Shown here in pieces: positions 1 through 11,999 of a DNA stretch of 64,000 nt. A program made the translations under genes and the position numbers. The stretch is taken from positions 1,261,985 to 1,325,984 of the forward strand of contig JAEVLN010000003.1 in assembly GCA_018350325.1 (NCBI GenBank), in the 5' to 3' direction. The stretch is from Globodera rostochiensis (lineage: Eukaryota; Nematoda; Chromadorea; Rhabditida; Heteroderidae). The notes below the pieces were generated by a model. That model was not told where the DNA came from, searched no databases, and saw nothing but the letters and a program-made list of their open reading frames with translations. Numbering within the stretch: the first letter of the stretch is position 1; every line of letters starts with the position of its first letter.

Positions 1-3000
1 TCAGCAGTCGGGAGTTGCAATTATACACTAAATTCATTTGGTTTTAAACCATACCCTTTTTTACAATATTTTATTTACATTTCGCATTTTGTTTGGGAGA
101 ACAATTCTCAACAAATGCATTGATCAGCTCGCAAAGTTCATCAGTGTGTTTGCTGACGATGTCAAGTGTCTTGGTGCAGTCTTTTATGTGAGATTTCTAA
201 AAAAGAGTTGTCCCTTTTTAGGTTTAGGGCTTCTTCCATCCCCTCACTTATTCAAAGGGGTTGGGCGAGTACTTTCTCTTCCATACTTTCAAGATCAAAC
301 CGTTTAACCCAGAGTAAGAACCTGCCATTGAGTAATAAAATTGCCACTATAAGGATTTAGGCAATTGGGACGTGATCAGTTTCCCCCCCCCCCGCAATCA
401 ATTCTATGATCAATATACCAGGTTTGGTTTTACGAGGTTGAGCAGATCACGGACCACACTGTTGCTCGGGTCAGAAATGACACGCATTTGTGCATCCGGT
501 TGAGAATAAACGGTGAAACGGCACTAAAATTTGTTGAAATTATTTGTTAATTATCTAACAATCTTTTTAAATCAATTTTAAAAACCATTTGAATGACGCC
601 AATCAATCCGGGCACCGGCGCTGTCCAAATGGCAACCGCCTTCAGTTGCTCCTCCTGCAATTGATTGCACGACTTCAACAGGTTGGTCCAGAACTTCTCG
701 TACACGGCGCGCTCTACGCCGTTGTCGTGCAGCATGCTGTAGTCCAACATCAAAGGGCTGCTGCTGTTGTTCATGTCCTCATCCGCCTCCTCCTGCTCAA
801 CGTTGGCATCGGCATCCAAGTAGAATTGTTTGAACTGGAAGAGAAATGAAAATTCGTCAAATTAGAAATAAACAAGAGAAAGAATGTTTAATTTCAACCT
901 GCCCAGAAGACAGATACTCGTCCAGGTAACGACTGAGCCCGATCCAGTTGTCATGGCTCAGATGAGGCCTTTTCGATTGCTTGCAGACAACCTAAAATAA
1001 TTTATTAGAGAATTTATAAAAGAAAATTAATGGGAACCCTCTTTCGAAATAATGAAACATGAAAGCTTCTTGAAACAAGATTTTGAAATTTGAAGTGCCC
1101 TTGTGCATTCCGACATCCATCACGTTCAACTTGTACCTGTACAGCTCGCACTACCACATCAAAAGCATAGGAGTTGCCGTCAAAGATTCGGTTGCGCATC
1201 GCCTCCAGGTCCGGGTATTTGAACAGCAGTGAGTCTACCGCTGTGCCACCGACGGTCGCCGGCCGCACACTCTCCCACATCATAGGCGACAGCTGGCGGT
1301 GGCCACTGCCATGGTCATCTTTGTCGTAAAGCTCAAACTCGCATTTCTTCAGCGTGTACGGCTGCCCATCCGGCTCCTGTTCAGAACTGTCACCGGACGC
1401 TTCGTTCACCGCCGCCCAAAGACAATATTTTTTACTTCCAGCACTCAAAGTTGTGCAGGCAAAGTCGATTATGTATATCTAAAACGGGAGAAAAGTGGAT
1501 TTTAGTGTTTTAAAAATAGTTAGTAACTCACGCTATCTAATGTTGTGTAGAAGAGTTTGACCAGCTTGCCAGCCATTTGCTTGAGCACAACAAACTGAAT
1601 TTACAAAAATTTCTACAAATACGGCGCCCCGGCTCTGGTCACCGTCATCCCTACCCACTTGGCTTCTGTCGACAAGCAACACTTGGACGAGCAGCAAGTG
1701 CGCCCTCTGCCCTTCGACCGGGCAGCCCCTCAGTTGGACATCCAAGGGTTGAGGCTCAGCCGGATGGGCCACAACGAGACTGGCCAACTCAATGCACATG
1801 ATTGGCGCCGACGATGCGGCTGCATGGCCGGTACTGCCACCGCTGCACCCAAATGCGCGGATTTTGGCATCGCGAAAAGCGCTAAAATCGCATTTGATTA
1901 GGCACGTTTTCTGAATCTCGGTGTTCCTCAACCTGTACACGACCAGATCGCCCTTGTCGTCCATCACAACGGCCACATCCCGGGCCTCTGCAGCGCCGGC
2001 GGTTTGCTTCTTCAGCGAGGAAAACATCCGATTCAGCACACTGGTGCCCTGTAACAGTGCCTCCTCTGAAGCAACATTTCATTTAATTAATTTGGCTCGT
2101 ATAAACACTGCCCGCCCGCCCACCCGTGTTGATGTCCGTCCCGTTGTGGTTGCTGCTCATTATCGGGCTCAGTGTTGGAAACGTGACGCGCAACAGCTGC
2201 CGGTCGGCCATGCACACCGCCGCCACCGTGACGCCAACCGCGTCCGTGCCCAGGGCAGCCTTTGTGGCCACCGCGGCACTGCCACTCAATGCCCTCCATG
2301 CGTGGAACTCGTGCTGGGCACACAATTCGCCGTCCTCGTGCAGCCGACTGATCAACGCCAAGTTGCCCTGCGCGAAAAAGTGATTTTAAAAATAATAAAC
2401 GATTCATTAAATTTCGGAAGGAGTAAATGCCAATGAAGCATTTGGTAAAGGTTATGCGATGTGTAATGTATCAAAATGGACCAACGAACCCCGAATTGGT
2501 CATTACAGATGGAATTAATTTTTTATTTTGAATTATCTTGCTGGTGGGGTAAAAAATCCACCAGCGAATCGTCCTGATGCCGAGCCAAGTGCACATAAAA
2601 GCGATGGATGCCGGACTGTGTGGGCACGACCAAAAGAAGCAATTTGCGACGGACAATGAAGAGCTGAGTGCCCGGGACCAGCTTAAAAAACGAATTTCAT
2701 TTAATTTTTAGAAGAAGGTGGCTTAGAATTGTCCAAAACTCTGAAAGGTTTTTAAAAATGAATACTTTTCGGAATGTTTGGTTATCTGCCTAAAATTTTC
2801 GAGCAGACACAAACCAATGATTGGGAAAAGTTGATGCACAACGACGCGTCAACCAAATCTCGGTCGACAGAGAATTCGTTCAGAAACAAATTTGCTCCAT
2901 CGGCGCGCCTTAGAGAGGTAAAGTAACAAAAAAAATTATAACAAAAGTCTCAAATAAGCTATTATTCTAAAGCGTTGGAAAAATTTCCACTTTAAAAAAA

Positions 3001-3439
3001 TACTTAAAAATAAAACACAAAATTTTTAGTTCGCCTAGGCCTTCGCGCCATATGATTTTAATCTTTGAAAAAGGCGTACCAGAGAATAAACCGATTTTGA
3101 AGTCCTCCTTCGGTGCTGGAAAACGAACCGGCCGATGGTTGAACCTCCGCGGTGGTCAAGGAACGGACAGGGGCGTCTAAAAAAAGAATTTGGCGTGCCC
3201 ATAAAATGAAAATTGTTTTTGTCCATCAAAAATTTTATGAAAATTAAAAAACTCCGAAAAGATAAAAGTTGCTAATCGCAAACCTGTACTGATTGTTATG
3301 GAGCGGGCTTGTCTGGTCGGACCAAAATAAGTGTTGCCAAATGCCAATTCTGTACCACAAAATAAATTCATTGGGTGTTGGAAAACACTGGAAAAATCTA
3401 TAACTTTGTTTGGGCTTGTTAGGTTGATATAAGCGGCGC
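1..3439 (-). CDS. NUP160: nuclear pore complex protein Nup160, N-terminal part (runs off left edge)
   Basis: Scaffold nucleoporin of the Y-complex (Nup107-160), acting at the nuclear envelope. Thirteen exons join in frame: 3284-3439, 3080-3176, 2815-2908, 2562-2681, 2124-2367, 1659-2065, 1532-1579, 1137-1478, 899-991, 586-834, 434-523, 287-346 and about 110-196. From memory of animal Nup160, matching landmarks come in the right order: NRFILW followed by an acidic strand, the GIHRF block (TVHR in other animals), IYIIDFACTT near the propeller end, VDSLLFKYPDLEAMRNRIF, and EKFWTNLLKSCNQLQ at the start of the helical region. Family members are about 1400 residues; only the beta-propeller and the start of the solenoid are here. 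The first coding exon lies upstream of 3439 and was not found; a repeat at 3649-4244 seems to sit in that intron. Several acceptors end in AAG. The last exon end is uncertain. Confidence 0.78.
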
Positions 3440-3648
3440 CTTAGAATAAATGTCTTTGAATTAGAAAAGGTAAAAAATAATGTTTAATTCAACGAACGGG
3501 GTTAAGGATTGAACCCGCAAATCAATGCGCGGCAGATCGAGAAAAACAGTCCAAAGATTTGCTCTTTTGAAGATAAAATTTTCACGCCAAGGAATTTTGA
3601 TTTTTTGCTTCACTTCGGAACGCCAAGGTTCAAACTTTTGAATTTTGC

Positions 3649-4244
3649 TTCGAGCAATTTAGAAAAAAATCGCTTTCTGTAACAAAATCGTTAAATGCAT
3701 ACTATTCATTGCTTTCCCGTAGTCCTTACATGCATTTTTAATCTTTTTTAAGACTCGCAAATGTTTTTATTTATTTTTTGAATTGTTCGACTGGATGTTC
3801 GAACTCGGGTTCGGGGTTCGACATTCGCAAAATCCGAGCTCGGATTCGTGTTCCACGCATAATTTTACCCTAGAAAATGTGCATTTTAAATTCGGGATCC
3901 CCAATTCCCGAGGATTGCCGGCTCGAGGAACTTTTAGCCGCCGAATTGTTAGACATTGCTCTCGCTGTCTGTCACACACTGCCTCTATCACCTTTTACTC
4001 TCGTCTCTTTTCCTCTCTATTTCCTCCACTATTTCCACACTTTTGTCGTTATCTCTGCACTCGTCTGCTCTTTTTATTTTTAGAGTTTTGGACCCCATAC
4101 AAAAAAATATTCACCAATTCCATAAATTGACGACTATCCCTCCATTGGTTGCTTCTGCCTCCTTTGCCTGCCTTCTTTGCCGCATTTAGTCGGAACTAAA
4201 TGCAATTTTTGGAAAGCGGTCGGGGACGCCCGACCGCGCAAAAG
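3649..4244 (+). repeat. 596-bp dispersed repeat, copy 1
   Basis: Nearly identical to 15525-16120, with the same length and only scattered differences, mostly in the first 130 bases. Near its right end lies a perfect 9-bp inverted repeat (GCGGTCGGG / CCCGACCGC) with a 4-base loop, followed by GCAAAAG where the two copies stop matching. No terminal inverted repeats or clear target duplication were seen. The open frames inside show no recognisable domain and are probably not genes. It may be a non-autonomous transposon of unassigned class. It sits in what looks like intron 1 of the Nup160 gene. Confidence 0.8.
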
Positions 4245-4361
4245 AATTTAGGATTTTAGTGTTTGGTTCACTGAACCCGGCCCTAGTGAGACCTGTACTC
4301 ACAAAACAGGTTATTTAAGCAACAAATCGATTTTACTATGGAATTTTGAAGAAAAAAATGT

Positions 4362-4440
4362 TCGAATTCGTGTTCGGTATTCGCAAAATCCGAGCTGGGA
4401 TTCGTGCCCTACACATTTATTTACCCTAGAAAACATGATT
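4362..4440 (+). repeat. diverged fragment of the same 596-bp repeat
   Basis: The stretch with TTCGGTATTCGCAAAATCC, GAGCT and ACCCTAGAAAA resembles the segment at about 3805-3875 of copy 1 but is clearly more diverged. It is an older partial copy about 120 bp right of copy 1, so the family has been inserted here more than once. Confidence 0.6.
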
Positions 4441-4870
4441 TCTGAATTAAAAGAATTTTTTTTCGTCGGGACCGCAACTCACACGATTGCCGAATTTTAT
4501 ACTAGTAAAATATTGCTCCCCAACTAATGCGTAAACTTTTCCGCCATTTTTTTTATATGTAACAATTCCTTTTTTAATATTTCTTTTTCTTTTAGTACAA
4601 GAAATCCTTTGCCCATTTCTTTTTTGACTTCCATGGAAGTTCATTCAGCAACCGATTCCTCTCCCAACACTGGTGATGGCCTCAAGAATCGGCGGTTCAT
4701 TTCATTGATTCGTCGAATTGCGTGCCTACTTTTTGATTTGATGAAAGCAAACGGAGTCAGTAACCTTAAAAATTTTGCCCGCTCGCTTATGTATAGTCTC
4801 TAGAAGAATTTTCCATTTCATATAAAAGTACCGTAAAATCATACAGACTCAATCAATTCGCCTGTCCGCA
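4441..4870. other. intergenic, AT-rich
   Basis: No supported gene. A minus-strand frame at 4447-4644 is lysine-rich and ends next to a GTGAGT donor, so it could hold the missing first exon of Nup160, but no phase-compatible junction to 3439 was found. A TATAAAA-like motif lies near 4820, about 50 bases before the next start codon. Confidence 0.4.
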
Positions 4871-5427
4871 ATGTCCTCAATGCTCAGACTACAGCAAATT
4901 TTCGACGACGGATATGATGATAATGGATGGCTGACAACGGAGCGTACAAATGCGAATCGCAGACGCAAACAGACGGGCAAATTGGTGACGCGAATTGTTG
5001 GCATTGTCTCCACGTTTCTTGATGCCTATTTCGAACTTATTTATTGTGCGTTAGTTTTTGTTTCCTCCCCCCCCCCCTCAATAAGTTGCCATTTATGGCC
5101 ATAAAACAATGAATTGAATTGAATCGCTAGAGATCCCTATTAATTTAATTGTAAATAATCCGAAAATTTTATCGATAGCAATTTTCAGTGTCCGACGTCA
5201 ACGACTTGGTCATTCAGTTGCGCGATTCTTCGCCGTCGCATAGCGAATCGCAACTGTCCAGCAAGGATCCGATAAATACATGGACGGATTGCCAGGCGAT
5301 TGTGTTCCTCAACCGACTCGACCGAATGTTTTACAAAAGTGTGGAGGACGAATTGAGCCACGCAATGGGAGGCAATGAAGAAGTCATTCAATGCCCAGTT
5401 GAATTGTCCGATGATGATGGTAGATAG
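4871..5427 (+). CDS. unknown 137-residue protein, two exons
   Basis: Exons 4871-5045 and 5189-5427 join through a GTGCGT donor and a TTTTCAG acceptor, giving 137 residues. The N-terminus is mixed charge with a basic patch (NRRRKQTGK). A moderately hydrophobic stretch follows (IVGIVSTFLDAYFELIY, about residues 42-58). The second half is acidic and serine-rich and ends SDDDGR. There is no signal peptide and no domain I recognise. The start ATG follows a TATA-like box by about 50 bp, and the codons look structured rather than random. Function unknown. It could also be the tail of a longer gene whose 5' exons were missed. Confidence 0.5.
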
Positions 5428-5730
5428 CCAGCAGATAAAATAGAAGAAGAAAAACAAAATTAGATTTTAAACGTTTGAAATAAAATATTTTCAAAAACAA
5501 ACGGAACTACAAAATCAAGATTTTTTAAAAATATTTGTAAGAAAAATTTGTATTTAAAAATTTCAGCGATTGTTTTGGTTTTATTACCATAAATTAAATA
5601 TTCGTTTGTTCCGTGTTGTGTGACTACTGATGCCCCCCCCCTTTCCCGTTTAATGTTATACAAATTTATAATCGATTGCAAATTGCATAAAAACATATTT
5701 ATTTATGGGCTTCAAAATTTCTCGCCATTC

Positions 5731-6714
5731 TCAAGCCTTTAGAGCTTTTCTTGCACGCGCTCGAAGACGTGCAAAAACATCCTGAAAAAGTGGGGGGGGG
5801 GGGGGGGTTTTTGAACAATTCGTGTCCCCTCTACCGCGTCGCTAGGGAATTGGGTGCGGAAGGGTTCGTCAAATTTGCAACCAATCGTAAAGGAAATGGT
5901 GCTGTTCAGGCACTTTCCAGAACGCCAGAGGTACCTGACAGAAAGAAAATATGAAAAAGTTAATTAAAATTCCCTGAAATTTAAATGATTTTTCGTTATA
6001 TTTTCACTAAAAAATGCATTAATTGTTATTCGCATTCAACAATTACCAATCTTCATCTCGCTTTTCCAGCTGATATGTGTAGAAATTGAAGCTGAATAAT
6101 GTTTTAATCAAAAAGTCTTCGAAAATGGCACTCACCACGCCCGGTGCCCTTGGTCAATGGAGGAGATGAAAACGGTGTGTGCCTTGGGGCACACCAAGTC
6201 GCAGTACACGCGCTCGTCGTCGCCACTGTCGAGCACTTCCTTAAACAAAATTTAGGCAATAATTTTGGGCCAGGCATTGGCATTCTCTAACTGTGCCCAA
6301 TATGGCTGCTCATTGATCCACGTTGGGCTATCAATTAAATAATATCGGATTTTGTTAAAAATTGAAACAAAAATTTGGCATTTATATTTAAATAAATTAT
6401 AATATTAAAAATCACCCAGAAGCATCCGTCCCCCTCCGCGGCCGGCCTTCCTGGCGATTCCGTTTCCATGTCTTTGATCACAATATGACACATGGCCGGG
6501 TCTGGACCGCCTCGCAGTTGGCCATCCGGTGTGGCACATTTCAGTTGCCGATACTCTAAAAATCGCATTTAAATTATTTAAAATTCAATTTTATTCGATC
6601 CATTTTAAATCCTAAATAAGCAAAAAACTCACGAGGGTGGCCCATCACCGTCAGCAATTGTTGGCTGAGCATGAGCAGCAGCGAAAGCAGCAATTGTTTT
6701 CGGGAGAAAGTCAT
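5731..6714 (-). CDS. small secreted cysteine-rich protein, unknown family
   Basis: Exons 6633-6714, 6416-6555, 6136-6239, 5835-5934 and 5731-5781 join in frame to about 158 residues. Residues 1-25 are a classic signal peptide: a short basic N-terminus, then a leucine-rich core, with a likely cut near MGHP. The mature part has seven cysteines and blocks such as CATPDGQL, MCHIVIKDME, RVYCDLVCPKAHTV and GKCLNSTISFTIGCKFDEPF. I do not recognise the fold. The acceptor at 6240 ends AAG. A possible 23-base exon near 6050 would change the C-terminus, so the 3' end is less sure than the 5' end. A 17-G run lies in the last intron. A secreted protein of this size could be an extracellular or effector-type product; that is inference. 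Confidence 0.55.
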
Positions 6715-9190
6715 TTTCGTCGCAGCTTTTTGATAGCTTTTGCGCAATCCGCGCAGCTTTTTATCCCGCCGAGGCGGAATTGCCCGTGGCAATCTTTGCT
6801 CATTGCCTTGGGGGCCCTGCACAATTTGCGGCGTGTCTGACTTTATGCTCTCTTCAATCGCTGCACTATTTCACAATGCTTTAGCTTCTAAAGCAACATC
6901 GGCGTTAGCATAGCACCAGTGCACTGTGATTTTTGGGCATAATCCGATCGGTGATTAATGTTCGGGATCAGAACATGCATAGGGCATGTCCAAGGATGGG
7001 ATTTGATCACTGATTGGATCTCGGCAAAACGATTGGGTCAGTTACAGCATTTCAAGAATTGGAACAACTGATCATTTATTAAATGCAAATTTATTGCCCC
7101 CTATGATCAGGTAGATCCATGCCCGGCTCAGTTACTTTCCAAATTGCTCAAAAATGGAATCCCGGCTCAGATCCTTTCCAAATTGCTCAAAAATGGAATA
7201 TTGCTTTCCCCTTCACTCTTTTTTATCACCATTTTTTGGCTTTTCTTCGGGAGAAAGCAACGTTTCTTTGCGCAACCCATCAGAGATTGACGGATTTGAT
7301 TTGAAGTTGATCGCGACGGGCATGGCGTCACTCGCCCAATTTCAGGTTTGCCTGCACTCTCTGACTCCATCTCTGCTTCTCTCGCCAGTGTTTCTTTATT
7401 TATGTACAAAAATTCGGCTGTTTTTCCCATTTTAATTGATTTGTTTTTCTGAAAGGGCAGGCGGCACCTCCATTTTTGTTTGCCGTCTATTGGCAATGAG
7501 CCGCCCCCCAAATGATTAATTTTATATTTTGTTATTTATATTGGAACAATTTTCAATTTTTGTGGGGAATGTCAAATTGACTTAAATTAAACCCCGCGGC
7601 GAAACGTTAATGCCAAATAACTTGAAACGTTTCCGACGAAGTGAACGAACGCTTTTTTCGCCAATTAAAAAGAAAAATAATTTCTCTTTGGTGAATTGTT
7701 TACCATTTTATGTGTTTATGTTTATTTGTCAGCTGTAATTCTCAGCATTCTGTTCACAATTGATTGCGTCAGGTGACCCAACCAAAAATTGTTTTATTTC
7801 ATAATTTATACAAAATTCAAATCCCCGTTTAAATCTCATCTTCTTCTGCAAAGTTCAGTCATTTTTTATTGAAAAATTAAACGAATATTTAAATTTAATA
7901 TATTTTTGTAAAATTCCGTGCCATTTTGGCCTTCCTTCTTCCTTCACTATGGCAGCCAATTAATGGCATTGGCATATATGCTTGGGCACATCTGCTCCAT
8001 TTACATATTCGGTGGTTTTGTCAAAAAAAATTTCCGGGAAAATTTCAATTCTTTTCTTTGTGCATTCTCTCGGGGGATTTCCTGGAAAATCCGATTTTGA
8101 CGCAAAAATTCTGAGCAAAATTAAGCAATTAATTGCCTTTATGGCACCGGCACAACAATTACTTTTGACGTAATGCGCCCATTCATCAACTGACGACGTC
8201 ATTCCATTCTAAGAGCTGCATTTGTATTTCACAATTCATTAAATTTCCCCCCCCCCCCCGCCATTTCGGCACTTTTGCTGCATTATTTTCATTTATAATT
8301 ACAGTTTTTGTCAACGATTTTAATAATACATTTTTATTAGAATTTCACAATTTAATATAAATCATTTGACAAATAATGAAATCGCTTCACATTTCCCCAT
8401 CGAATATGTTAAAAAGTGAATGAATGAATAATAAGTATATTAAGTGTTTGTGTGCTGCTTGCTTTGCTTCCCCCCCCCCCCCTTCCCCCTCCCCCTTTAT
8501 TGCTCATCGCCCCCATTAGGGGGGGGGGGGGGGGGGAATGTGTCAAGTTTTTTGCTTTTGTGAAATTTGATGAGTCACCGGCCCCCGCCCCCTCCTGCTG
8601 ATAAGACAAACGCTAAAAAAGGCGGGTATTCTTATCATAGTTTTAATTTAGGCGATTAATTCTTAAATTTCGGAATCGTTTGACCCCAATCTCCGCGGGT
8701 ATGTCGCCCCCGGCGTTAACCTCCGTTTCCGGGGCCCCGACATTCAGCAGTTTAACCTTAACCTTAGCCTGTCTCTATCTAATTTACCTAACTGATTAAG
8801 GCCCTATATTTATTAGTTGCATTATTCCATCCATTTTTCTGCTCGGAATTACACGAAAAAATTTAAAATGTGCGGCGCCGTCCCCCAAGGCGTTTAATTA
8901 TATTAAAATGGTTGGGCATGACAATGAGCGCGTATTCGTTGTGGCATTTTTATTGCCATGACGACTTAATTGGCTTTGAATGCTCTCTAATTAAAAGTAT
9001 TCAAAATTAACACGCCAGACAGAAGCTTCCTGCTGCTGTTCAGAGAAAATTAAATAGCATTCAAAATTTATCAAATTAAAAATATATTTTTATTAAATCA
9101 ATGCTGAATGAAAATTCAAAAAAACATTTATCTAATTAATAATTTTGGATTTAAATAAAAATACATTTATTTTGTCGTTTTTAATTCAAA
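6715..9190. other. intergenic, AT-rich with homopolymer tracts
   Basis: About 2.5 kb without a convincing gene. It lies upstream of both the secreted-protein gene (-) and the stomatin gene (+), so it should hold both promoters. Long C and G runs occur near 8250, 8470 and 8519-8536. The minus-strand frame at 7167-7511 is low quality and was not called. Confidence 0.5.
7122..7199 (+). repeat. tandem duplication, 2 x 39 bp
   Basis: Two adjacent 39-bp units begin CCCGGCTCAG and end AAAAATGGAAT; they differ at only three or four positions (TTACTTTCC versus ATCCTTTCC). No function visible. Confidence 0.85.
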
Positions 9191-11999
9191 ATGTCTTCGT
9201 CGACTGCCGAACTTCGGCCAGAAGGCCAAAATACGGCGGTGGTAATCGACCAGCAGCGGCGGGAGAAGGACCGGCCACAAAATGGTGGGAGCGAGGGGAA
9301 AATGGCCGCGTGGGCGTCTGCGAACGCCGACGACACGGAGCCGTACGGGTAAATTAATTTGGAATTTGGAAAAAGCGACTTTTATGAATAGTTTTTAAAT
9401 GTTAACAAATTGAATTAATAAAAACTTTTGCTTAGACTCTGCGCACAAATTCTGATCATTCTGAGCTACGTCATTACCATTGTCACCTTTCCGGTCTCGG
9501 TCTTTATGTGTATTAAAGTAGGAAATGCTTCGAAGTTCGAACCCTAACCCTAATTTTTGGCCAATTTTTACAGATTGTCCAGCAATACGAACGCGCGGTG
9601 GCCTTTGGAATATTTTTTTTTGTTATTTAAACATTTAAATTTTAGGTGATTTTCCGCCTGGGCCAACTGAAAAAGGGCGGGGCGAAGGGACCCGGCGAGT
9701 GAATTTTCTTTGGAATTATTTAATTTAATTATAAAGCTTTTCCAATTTATAGGCTTATTCTTTGTCATTCCGTGCATTGACGAGTGAGTCAGTTTATTCT
9801 GTCAAATGATTAAATGGGGAAGAATCGGAGACTTTAATCATTTTTTGGAAAGATTCATTCAAATTTAACTTTATTTACAATAATGAATTATTTATAAACA
9901 TTTTCAGGTACCGTAAGGTTGACCTGCGCGTGGTGTCCTTTCAAGTGCCACCCCAAGAAATTCTTTCCAAGGACTCCGTCACCGTTGAAGTCGATGCCGT
10001 CGGTTTTAAAATATTCTTTCTTAATTTTTAAATCCAAAAATTCTTTTTTTTTTTCATTTTAATAATGAAAAAAGTTGTGGCCCTTTCATTTGTCAGGTGG
10101 TTTATTTCCGAGTGTCAAATGCCACCATTTCCATTGTGAACATTGAGAATTCGACCGGCTCCACCAAATTGTTGGCACAGACGACGCTGCGCAACGTTTT
10201 GGGCACAAAAACTTTGAGCGAAATGCTCAGTGAACGTGAACACATTAGCCATCAAATGCAAGTGAGCGTGCCGGACGCCCAAAATTGGCATTTAAACCCC
10301 CCAAAAATACTTTACAAAATTCTCAAAAAAAGGCTTAATGCAGGAATCGCTGAAAATTGGAATTTAAATCCCCCAAATACTTTCCGAATTCTCAAAAAAG
10401 GCTTACAAATTAATGCAGGAATCGCTGGACGAGGCCACCGAGCATTGGGGCGTGAAGGTTGAGCGCGTGGAGGTGAAGGACGTCCGCTTGCCGCGCGAGA
10501 TGCAACGCGCGATGGCCGCCGAGGCGGAGGCGGCACGCGAGGCCAAGGCCAAGGTCCAAAATACTCAGAAACTCCGCCAACTTTTATAGAGAGTTCGGGA
10601 AATATTGGATTTGCCGAGGCATCGTTTGGTTTACAGCTAAGTCTGGCCAATTTGTGTTAGCTCCGTCCACTCATTAACGGAGAATCAATGCAACTAATCG
10701 ATTGGAATGGAAAATGATCGGAATTCCTGGCTTTGGGTTTGAAATTCTGCTTGGAAGGATAATATGTAAACGCACGCAGTTTTGGAGCAGTCTTCCCTCA
10801 CCCAGCAATAGCTCCTTTAAGCTAAAAGAACAGATCAATCGTCACTTTGACTCAATTAGCTCAGTTCACTAATTGCGTCACTTTGGTCACTTTGACTCAA
10901 TTAGCACAGATTAATCAGTTCACTAATGACTCAATTAGCACAGATCAATCAGTTCACTAATGACTCAATTAGCACAGATCAATCAGTTCACTAATGACTC
11001 AATTAGCACAGATTAATCAGTTCACTAATGACTCAATTAGCACAGATCAATCAGTTCACTAATTGCAGGTGATTGCGGCCGAGGGCGAACAGAAGGCGTC
11101 GCGTGCGTTGCGCGAGGCGGCGTTGACAATTTCGGAAACGCCGACGGCACTTCAGCTTCGCTACTTGCAGACGCTGAACACAATTTCGTAAATAAACCAT
11201 AAACATTTTGAAATGAAAGAATCGCAACATTTTCAGTGCCGAACACAACTCGACCATCATTTTCCCGTTCCCGATTGACATTCTGTCCGGCTTTTTGCCA
11301 AATGCTGCGCGACCTTTTGTGGCACAAAGTCCACAGAGTCCACAACAACAGGTGGGCGACACGTAACAAATCGGTGCCGTTGATCCTTACTTTTCGATGG
11401 AATGACCGGCAAAATTTTAGACCAAAGAAAATTAAACAAAATTATTTTGGATTATAATCATTTTTATAATAATAATTCAATTAAACGTCTCACAAAAACA
11501 ATAAAAGGTCAACAATTTCATTCCGGAGGCGGAACAGCGCGAAGCGGCATTCGCACCCTAAGACAAAAGCGGTATTATACAGAGACTTGCGATCCGGAAA
11601 GCCAATATTTTGTGATCAAATTCAAAATTTATTTCCTGATCTGACCGAGTTTTCGGGTCCTCTTGAATCGTCTTCGGGATAACCTTACCCCCCCCCCCCC
11701 CCCCCCGGGGTTTTCATTTAACAAATCCCACAATTATCCGTTCAAATTAAATCCAAAGACGAGCAAAAGGTCACCAAATTTGGGTCAATTTATTGTTCTA
11801 AAGTTCATTGGCTTTTTGTTGTTAAGCTGTTTTGTCAGTGCTTTCACTTAACGTTGTGTAAATGTCTGGTGCCGTTTGTGTTCTGTTCCAAAAAATGGTT
11901 TAATTTTGAATTTTGTGTCTAAAAATTAAAATCCAAAAATTTCAGGTGCCGTTGTCGGGTGGTGAAGGACGGCACAATGTCCCCATTAATTATGACTGA
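9191..11999 (+). CDS. stomatin / band-7 (SPFH) family membrane protein
   Basis: Eleven exons (9191-9348, 9436-9517, 9574-9597, 9646-9694, 9753-9783, 9908-9998, 10097-10261, 10419-10553, 11069-11187, 11237-11351, 11946-11999) close exactly to 340 residues. A hydrophilic N-terminus of about 52 residues precedes a hydrophobic hairpin (QILIILSYVITIVTFPVSVF). The SPFH core follows with diagnostic YERAVIFRLGQL, GPGLFFVIPCIDEYRKVDLR, TTLRNVLG, TEHWGVKVERVEVKDVRLP and AAEGEQKASRAL, then the oligomerisation region ending HNSTIIFPFPIDIL. Stomatins sit on the inner leaflet of the membrane and modulate ion channels; nematode relatives are MEC-2, UNC-1 and UNC-24. Which paralogue this is cannot be decided here. 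Intron 4 starts with GC (9695) instead of GT. Introns 7 and 8 carry repeats. Confidence 0.93.
10262..10427 (+). repeat. partial tandem duplication of the intron 7 / exon 8 boundary in the stomatin gene
   Basis: A segment of roughly 75 bp occurs twice. The first copy ends near 10348 with AATGCAG GAATCGCTG, the second near 10427 with the same bases followed by the real exon. The first therefore carries a decoy acceptor plus nine bases of exon 8; reading on from it meets a stop within a few codons. Confidence 0.8.
10842..11064 (+). repeat. minisatellite in stomatin intron 8, 34-bp unit
   Basis: About five full and some partial copies of a 34-bp unit built on TGACTCAATTAGCACAGAT plus CAATCAGTTCACTAA, with single-base variants. 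It ends directly at the acceptor TTGCAG of exon 9. Confidence 0.9.

Noticed and set aside
3490..3540. Minus-strand GGGTTCAATCC, a possible tRNA B box
   Set aside because: No matching A box, acceptor stem or anticodon arm could be built around it.
3783..4130. Open frames inside the 596-bp repeat (also at 15671-16006)
   Set aside because: Conserved only because the two repeat copies are near-identical; no domain or start context.
7167..7511. 114-residue minus-strand frame
   Set aside because: It covers the 39-bp tandem duplication and has no domain or convincing splice sites.
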